Below the pieces are notes generated by a model. It saw only the letters and a list, made by a program, of their open reading frames with translations, was not told where the DNA came from and did not search any database. This document shows positions 8,396 through 12,376 of a DNA stretch of 12,376 bases, piece after piece; the stretch's first letter is position 1, and each line of letters starts with the position of its first letter. The position numbers and the translations under genes are program-made. Origin of the DNA: Zygnema cylindricum (taxonomy: Eukaryota; Streptophyta; Zygnematophyceae; Zygnematales; Zygnemataceae); the NCBI GenBank assembly GCA_037447655.1, contig JBBHKE010000719.1:238488-250863 (forward strand). The letters are read 5' to 3'.

Positions 8396-8499
8396 GCACT
8401 CAAGTGATGACGCAAATCCTTATGAAACTTACGCTACAAATTACTACCTTTCTGCCGTCACACTAATATACCGAGACTTAATGCTTTCCCAAATCAACA

Positions 8500-8504
8500 C
8501 CGAT
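8500..8504 (+). repeat. Target-site duplication CCGAT (right)
   Basis: This is the second copy of the five-base target, directly after the LTR end CAACA. See the left copy at 2363-2367. Confidence 0.9.
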
Positions 8505-9372
8505 AAGGTAGCACCCAAGGATATCAAGAACCTCTTTTAGGCGTTGTCTACGGTTGGCGCGTGGGCTCGACTTCGCTCTTGTTCCAGACCTGGTGCTAAG
8601 GCCAATTTTTATATCACTCCGCTTATCTTCTCAACAATTTTCTTCTGCACTTCAATTACGTCTCTGCTTGCCACACCCCTCTCTCTTGGGCAAGCCTCGT
8701 TGCCTTTGTGGTCAAAGTATCGATGAGTAGGGCGTCCATTTGCTCGGTTGTTCACATGGTGGGGAGTGCACAACGACACCCGATACAGTTTGAGATGTAA
8801 TACTTTAATGGGTAGCGAAGCAAGATACACAGTGAAACGTGAGGTGCCGCATATCTTTCCGCCAGACTCTTAATCTAAGGCTATAAGTGGCCCTTGCGTG
8901 GATCTCGTGTTTTTGCAAGGTGGAGTGAGAACATTGGAGGATGTAGTTCTCACTGACCCTACTGTATCCGATGTCTCCTCGCGTGCGGCATTACATATTG
9001 GTGTTGCGGCGCGGGATCCAACGACCTCTAAAGAACGCGATTACGCTCAGCGAGAGCCACCCGACAACTTCATACCATTTGCTATGAAGAAATATGGGAC
9101 ATTAGACTTGTCATTCGACAACTTCATTCGCGATTGTACTCGACGGGCTTTAGAAGTTAGGAAACCTGGAAGCCCTTCCCAACTCTCATGTGTGCTCTTT
9201 ATCGACAATGTATCTTTTTCGCGCCTTAACGGTCTCAAGCATCAGCCCTTATCCGACAAAGTATGTTGGTGACCGATGGTCGTGGACTGCGAGATTTACC
9301 TCCAAACCTCCATGCCACTGGGTGCACATCGATGATATTTGTCGTTACGACCCTTCGTGTGGATTTCTTTAG
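8505..9372 (+). pseudogene. LINE C-terminal part: CCHC motif and endonuclease-like domain
   Basis: This continues the frame cut at 2367: KVAPKDIKNLF, then TAG (8538-8540), then WARLRSCSRPGAKA. After a frame change near 8690 comes a C-x-C...H-x3-C motif (8701-8751). A long frame at 8898-9272 follows, beginning VDLVFLQGGVRTL and containing EDVVLTDPT and NFIPFAMKKYG. The spaced acidic residues recall a PD-(D/E)XK restriction-like endonuclease, which nicks target DNA in R2-like LINEs; this is inference from position and motif shape. After a further shift near 9175 a tail with RSQASALIRQ and TDGRGLRDLPP is readable to about 9330. Stops at 8728-8730 and 8871-8873 also disable it. Confidence 0.65.
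8701..8751 (+). other. LINE CCHC motif between RT and endonuclease
   Basis: Codons from 8701 read C-L-C-G-Q-S-I-D-E, then a TAG, then G-V-H-L-L-G-C. The pattern is C-x-C-x9-H-x3-C. A cysteine/histidine motif at this place is a hallmark of R2-type LINEs. The TAG replaces what is probably a Trp codon. Confidence 0.55.
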
Positions 9373-10115
9373 ATTTTGGGCCGACAGCCAATTTGTCCTT
9401 CAAAGTTTGGGTATACTGTGCTTTTGTAGTTTGGTTTTGATATTTTTTTTTGTTTTTATTGTTTTCAATGTTTTTGTTATTAGCATTTCTTAGCTAGTGT
9501 ACTTATTGTTGGTACTTTTGGGTTTTCCAACTATAGCTTGTAATGGTAGTTGAACAATTTTCCATTTCAATCACGTTTTGTACTTAGATGGTTTAACCAT
9601 TGCGAGTTTGATTATAATCTTCTTTTCTTAAAACGGAGGTTCCGACACACCCTAAAAAGTACGAAAAAAATAATGAAACACCAACAAACATAAAAGAAAC
9701 AAAACATAAATTAGTTTCTAGCCAAAAGGCAAAATACATAGATGTATTGTTTTGCATTCGTTGACAGAATTAAAATTGACTTTTGGACATTGAATACTGG
9801 AACCTTCAGTATTACAAATTTAAACCTAAACTACTATTTGTTTTTTCCTTTGTAAATACTCGCCACTTTCCTCATTTTTTATGAGGATTCTTAAGAAAAC
9901 AAAAAGGCGGAAAAAAAAAACTAAAGATAGTTATCTCACAAAAATTAAATGAAAAAAAATGGAAAAAGTAAGAACGAAAAAAGTAACATTTCTATACACT
10001 CTTGTCCTTATATCACCAAAAAACGGGCGCACAAATAAAAGGAAAAAAAACAAAAAAAAAACTTAATCATAACATTCTCTGCCTTCCTTCGCGAAACCCT
10101 CCTCTGATCTTATAT
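9373..10115. other. Intergenic AT-rich region, no gene seen
   Basis: No coding frame with a recognisable domain. T-rich up to about 9500, then A-rich stretches on the + strand (9660-10070). It holds the end of the LINE, whose border I cannot fix, and probably the downstream flank of the minus-strand gene to the right. No AATAAA-type signal could be placed with confidence. Confidence 0.6.
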
Positions 10116-10177
10116 GCCCCATTTTTACCCAATCTTACCCCATTTTTGCCCCATTTTTATCCCATTTTTATCCCATC
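10116..10177. repeat. 11-bp tandem repeat in 3' flank of NAGS
   Basis: On the minus strand, about six imperfect units of ATGGGATAAAA / ATGGGGCAAAA / ATGGGGTAAAA lie just downstream of the stop codon, so probably in the 3' UTR. Confidence 0.8.
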
Positions 10178-10183
10178 TTCCTT

Positions 10184-10412
10184 TTAATTGCTATTTCCTT
10201 TCGAATTTAAACGGGGACTAACAACGGGAGGATCGTATTTTGGCAAATCCGTCGGTAGTCCTTTGTCTTCTTCCTCCCCAATTGTATCTGTACCCTCTAA
10301 TTCCGAAATATCTTTTATAAATGCTTTCGAATTTCGGCTTCGGTTAATCTTAGCCACTCGTTCCGGAGGAAGATTTTCGATTTCGCAAGGACTAAAGCCC
10401 CGTTGGACAAAC
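10184..10412 (-). CDS. NAGS: NAGS last exon
   Basis: 229 nt: one base completing the Trp codon, 75 codons and a stop at 10184-10186. The acceptor is TGTCTTTTAG. It begins FVQRGFSPCEIENLPPERVA, the conserved end of the GNAT domain, and finishes with a tail rich in E, D and P (EEEDKG, LPKYDPP). No further splice signal is needed to explain the end, but an alternative terminal exon cannot be excluded. Confidence 0.85.
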
Positions 10413-11611
10413 CTAAAAGACAAAAAAATGACATAAGAATGAGAAAAAAGACATGAGATAATGAAAAAGGACATGAGGATGAGAAAAAAGGGCACAAAAG
10501 AAAATAAAAACCCAAAAAAAAAATCGAAAAAATGAAAATCGGCAAAGATTGTTGCAAATTTTTATTTGACAGACTACAGCGCAAAATTATGACTAAGAGA
10601 AACCTAAAAAGCTAAAAATAGAGTAATTGAAAATTTCAATTACTTATATTATTTTTATTCTACAATTATTTCTATTAATACTGTTTGTTGTTCAAATACA
10701 CAAATTTCCTCACCCTTTGTAATCTCCACAAGACGTTAGCAAAAGAAACCAAAGCGGGAAAGAGAGGGGTGGGAAGGGGAGGGAGGAGCGGGGAGAGGGA
10801 GGGGAGGGAGGGGAGGGAAAGAGAGAGGGGCAGGGAGGGAAGGGAAGGAGAAAGACAGAAAGAGGAAGAGAGAGAGGTAAAATTTAGGACCTACCAATCG
10901 GCTGTTCTTGTAGTCAACAAAAAAAGTTGCTTGATTCCCATTTCTAGCGCTCTCCTTTCCAAATAATCTGCAAAATGACACGTGGCAACATTAAATTAGT
11001 TAAATTATAAAAAAAGGATAACAATTTGGCCAAAAGACAATTTATTTACCGCAAACATTCAAACTATTCATGAACAGCAAATGGTTTTCTTAAAAAGTTT
11101 ACATCTGTCATAAAGTCATAACATTTTCAACGACCAAAATAAAGCCCGAAAAAACGTCTACAATTTGACCGGGAAAAAGCTACAAAATCGGTCCACAAAA
11201 ATCGATACACAAAAATAGGTCCATTGTCCACGTAAAAACGTTGAAACCAAAAACAAATGTCAAATTCAAACTCGATCTCCACAAAAACCAAAATAGTTCG
11301 TCAAAATTAGTGTACAAATGGCTAAAAAAACTATCTAACCAAAAATGTATGTGGACGTAAGGTACAAATAGGGTATAAGACACACCCAACAAACCATCAA
11401 ACCAAAAATATATTTGGAAGAAGAAAGGTACAAATAGGGTATAAAACATACCCAATAAACTATCTCCCCTTCCATGTCCTCTTGCCTCCGGTGCCACGGC
11501 AAATGCCGCCACCTCAGCGCTGAGCTGGCGCTTAAACGGAAACAGGGCGGCACATGCGATTATATGTGCGTCCCGTTCCACCACCGTAAAATACGGAAGC
11601 TCCCGAACCAA
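10184..11611 (-). CDS. NAGS: N-acetylglutamate synthase, C-terminal exons (partial, runs off the window)
   Basis: Three exons (11452-11611, 10895-10967, 10184-10412) join to 153 codons plus a stop and encode the C-terminal GNAT domain of plant N-acetylglutamate synthase. The enzyme transfers acetyl from acetyl-CoA to glutamate, the first step of arginine synthesis, in plastids. Family marks are VVERDAHIIACAALFPF, EVAAFAVAPEARGHGRGD with the acetyl-CoA loop (R/Q)-x-x-G-x-G as RGHGRG, LFLLTTRTADW, and FVQRGFSP followed by the basic KINRSRNSKAF. Introns are 484 and 482 bp with GT-AG borders, and the phases fit: G|AT for Asp and TG|G for Trp. The N-terminal amino-acid-kinase-like domain and transit peptide must lie beyond the window. 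The last 40 or so residues form an acidic, proline-containing tail unlike the short end I know in Arabidopsis. The protein looks functional: no stops or shifts. Confidence 0.9.
10431..10490. repeat. 20-bp tandem repeat next to NAGS splice acceptor
   Basis: Three units of exactly 20 bases on the + strand: ACATAAGAATGAGAAAAAAG, then two variants beginning ACATGAG. On the minus strand they form a pyrimidine-rich run ending 18 bases before the acceptor exon at 10412, so they may supply the polypyrimidine tract or branch point. Confidence 0.85.
10755..10878 (+). repeat. Purine tract with G-quadruplex motifs in NAGS intron
   Basis: Over 120 bases of almost pure G and A on the + strand, starting 16 bases inside the intron after exon B. 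GGGGTGGGAAGGGGAGGG (10766-10783) is a canonical four-run G-quadruplex motif, and similar runs follow to about 10850. The gene runs on the minus strand, so the transcript carries the C/U-rich complement and the G-rich strand is the template. Confidence 0.9.
10895..10967 (-). CDS. NAGS: NAGS exon B
   Basis: 73 nt between the acceptor TTTTGCAG and the donor GTAGGTCC. It encodes YLERRALEMGIKQ and LFLLTTRTADW, the part of the GNAT fold linking the acetyl-CoA helix to the penultimate strand. It is too short to stand out as an open frame. Confidence 0.9.
11338..11464. repeat. Tandem duplication spanning the exon A / intron donor
   Basis: Two adjacent copies (about 11338-11399 and 11400-11464) share ACCAAAAAT, GGTACAAATAGGGTATAA and ACCCAA. 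The right copy contains the true 5' splice site of exon A. The left copy carries a second donor-like site, TTTGTTGG|GTGTGT, exactly 66 bases further into the intron. Confidence 0.85.
11452..11611 (-). CDS. NAGS: NAGS exon A (GNAT start, acetyl-CoA loop)
   Basis: 160 nt, 53 codons plus one base. The acceptor is TTCTGTTTCAG directly before LVRELPYF, in phase 0. The exon ends GATAGTTTATTGG before the donor GTATGTTTT. It carries the central GNAT strands and RGHGRGD. Confidence 0.9.
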
Positions 11612-12376
11612 CTGAAACAGAACATAGCCCCGTTGGAAAACCCGATGAGAATCGACAAATACTACGTTAAAAACCAAGGGAAAAATCGGCTGAGAATTTG
11701 GAAACTAAAGTAAAAAAAGACTGAAAATCGACTAGCAATCCACTAAAAAGTTGACTAAAAACTTTATGAAAATCGATTAACATGCAAAAAAAAAGAATTT
11801 TGAACTCGCAAACACTAACAAAAAAAACCCCAAAAAAACCCAAAACAACCACAAAAAAAAGCCAAAAAAAAGACCCATACCTCCAATTTAGAACCAGCAA
11901 AAAATAGAAAAAAAAATCCATTTAAAATAAACTAACAACCGACTAAAAACAAACTTCAAACACACCAACACTCGATAACCCCAACACTCCCACTAACAAC
12001 CCATTAAAAACCCGTTAAAAACCCAGTAAAAACCCATTAAAGACCGACAAACAACCCATTAAAAACCCATCAAACACAAACTTAAACCACAGTAATAGCC
12101 GGCTCACACTCCACAAAAACCCAATTAATACCCCATTAAAAAAAACATGAGCAATCCTTCACCCTTTAAAAATCAACTAACACCCAAACAATCACTTGGT
12201 AGCCCATTTAGGACAGGAATGGGGCATAAAAACCCTAAATTTTCTGTAAATCGAACATAAAAATATTAAATAAGAGTCAAATACAAATGAAAAGTCTCAG
12301 AAAGTTGAAAATACAACTGATCCAAACCACCAAAAAACATCCAAAACAAAAAAAAGCCTAGAAGACAAATAAGAAA
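11612..12376 (-). other. NAGS upstream intron (no exon recognised)
   Basis: On the minus strand this precedes the acceptor of exon A. It is T-rich, with no frame matching the family residues expected before LVRELPYF, so it reads as intron running past the window edge. It contains an 11-bp repeat at 11995-12075 and a telo-box-like AAACCCTAA (+ strand 12230-12238). Confidence 0.6.
11995..12075. repeat. 11-bp tandem repeat CCCATTAAAAA in intron
   Basis: About six imperfect units of ACCCATTAAAA / ACCCGTTAAAA / ACCCAGTAAAA on the + strand, partly interrupted by GACCGACAAACA. The period is the same as in the array at 10116-10177, though the unit differs. Confidence 0.75.

Larger units (their letters stand above)
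2368..8499 (-). mobile_element. Ty1/copia LTR retrotransposon, full length but defective
   Basis: This 6132-bp element is read on the minus strand, with its 5' LTR at 7606-8499 and its 3' LTR at 2368-3266. The ends are TG...CA and CCGAT is duplicated on either side. Inside, the order is primer binding site, Gag with a CCHC knuckle, aspartic protease (DTGAS), integrase, RT and RNase H, then a polypurine tract. Integrase before RT defines the copia superfamily; in gypsy elements integrase comes last. The protein frames carry at least six in-frame stops, several frameshifts, a homopolymer insertion and changed catalytic residues, so it is non-autonomous. By eye the LTRs differ at roughly 4-5 percent of positions (not computed), which argues against a recent insertion. 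Confidence 0.95.
7606..8499 (-). repeat. 5' LTR of the copia element
   Basis: 894 bp, TGTTGTTCT...AAATCAACA on the + strand, with a perfect 5-bp inverted terminal repeat TGTTG/CAACA. It should carry the promoter for minus-strand transcription. A GCAGCTGCG-rich array fills about 8142-8395, in the upstream (U3) half. A possible TATA-like TTAATATAGA is at 8051-8060. R and U5 borders cannot be set from sequence alone. Confidence 0.95.
700..9372 (+). mobile_element. Decayed LINE (non-LTR retrotransposon), split by a copia insertion
   Basis: The outer mobile element is carried as two pieces, about 700-2367 and 8505-9372. In order it shows a degenerate cysteine/histidine finger (760-822), a reverse transcriptase region (1498-2367) with the QGD and ADD boxes, a CCHC motif (8701-8751) and an endonuclease-like C-terminal stretch (8898-9170). 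The order finger, RT, CCHC, endonuclease is that of LINEs with a restriction-like endonuclease (the R2-like group), as opposed to apurinic-endonuclease LINEs, whose nuclease comes first. The exact ends are not resolved: I found no clear poly-A tail or target duplication. Several in-frame stops and frame changes make it a pseudogene. It predates the copia element, which sits inside its reading frame. Confidence 0.75.

Noticed and set aside
8130-8399. Open frames on both strands in the GCAGC-rich part of the LTRs (also 2913-3233)
   Set aside because: Products of a low-complexity repeat array without stops. No domain, and they lie within LTR sequence.
10685-10981. Open frames through the purine tract (G/R/E-rich on +, L/S/P/F-rich on -)
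   Set aside because: The composition follows directly from the GA repeat. The tract sits in a NAGS intron, and the only coding part is the 73-nt exon B in another frame.
10413-11451. Near-equal lengths of the two NAGS introns (482 and 484 bp) as a sign of duplication
   Set aside because: Their sequences show no shared order of motifs by eye, so the lengths look coincidental.
11626-11637. Twelve bases AGCCCCGTTGGA shared between the NAGS intron upstream of exon A and the last exon (10396-10407)
   Set aside because: Too short and isolated to be shown as a duplication. Similarity does not extend on either side.

Overview
This window looks like nuclear DNA of a land plant. It contains a spliced gene with GT-AG introns, nested retrotransposons and AT-rich introns. 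There is no sign of prokaryotic operons, ribosome binding sites or CRISPR. The species cannot be told from the sequence. No wholly new system is visible. The content is a nested transposon scar next to the 3' end of a conserved host gene, and several details of each are worth a closer look.

Left and middle (about 700-9372, + strand): a decayed LINE-type non-LTR retrotransposon. A degenerate C2HC-type finger comes first, then a reverse transcriptase with an ADD box, then a CCHC motif, and finally a stretch that looks like a restriction-like endonuclease. It is broken by many stops and frameshifts. It is also split at 2367/8505 by a second element.

The second element (2368-8499, - strand) is a complete but dead Ty1/copia retrotransposon of 6132 bp. 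Two LTRs of 899 and 894 bp, both TG...CA, are bounded by a perfect 5-bp target duplication (CCGAT). It has a half-tRNA-iMet type primer binding site, a short polypurine tract, and the domain order Gag (zinc knuckle), protease, integrase, RT, RNase H. Gag appears to start inside the 5' LTR and to read through the primer binding site. Many lesions, including changes in integrase and RT catalytic residues, show that it cannot move by itself. When the element and one CCGAT copy are removed in thought, the LINE reading frame continues across the junction, so the LINE was there first.

From 9373 to about 10100 I see no gene, only AT-rich DNA.

Right (10184-11611, - strand, running on past 12376): the last three exons of a plant N-acetylglutamate synthase (first step of arginine synthesis). 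They encode the C-terminal GNAT acetyltransferase domain. Splice sites and phases join exactly. Its introns hold short tandem repeats, a strong purine tract with G-quadruplex motifs, and a tandem duplication that copies a 5' splice site in frame. The upstream exons lie outside the window.
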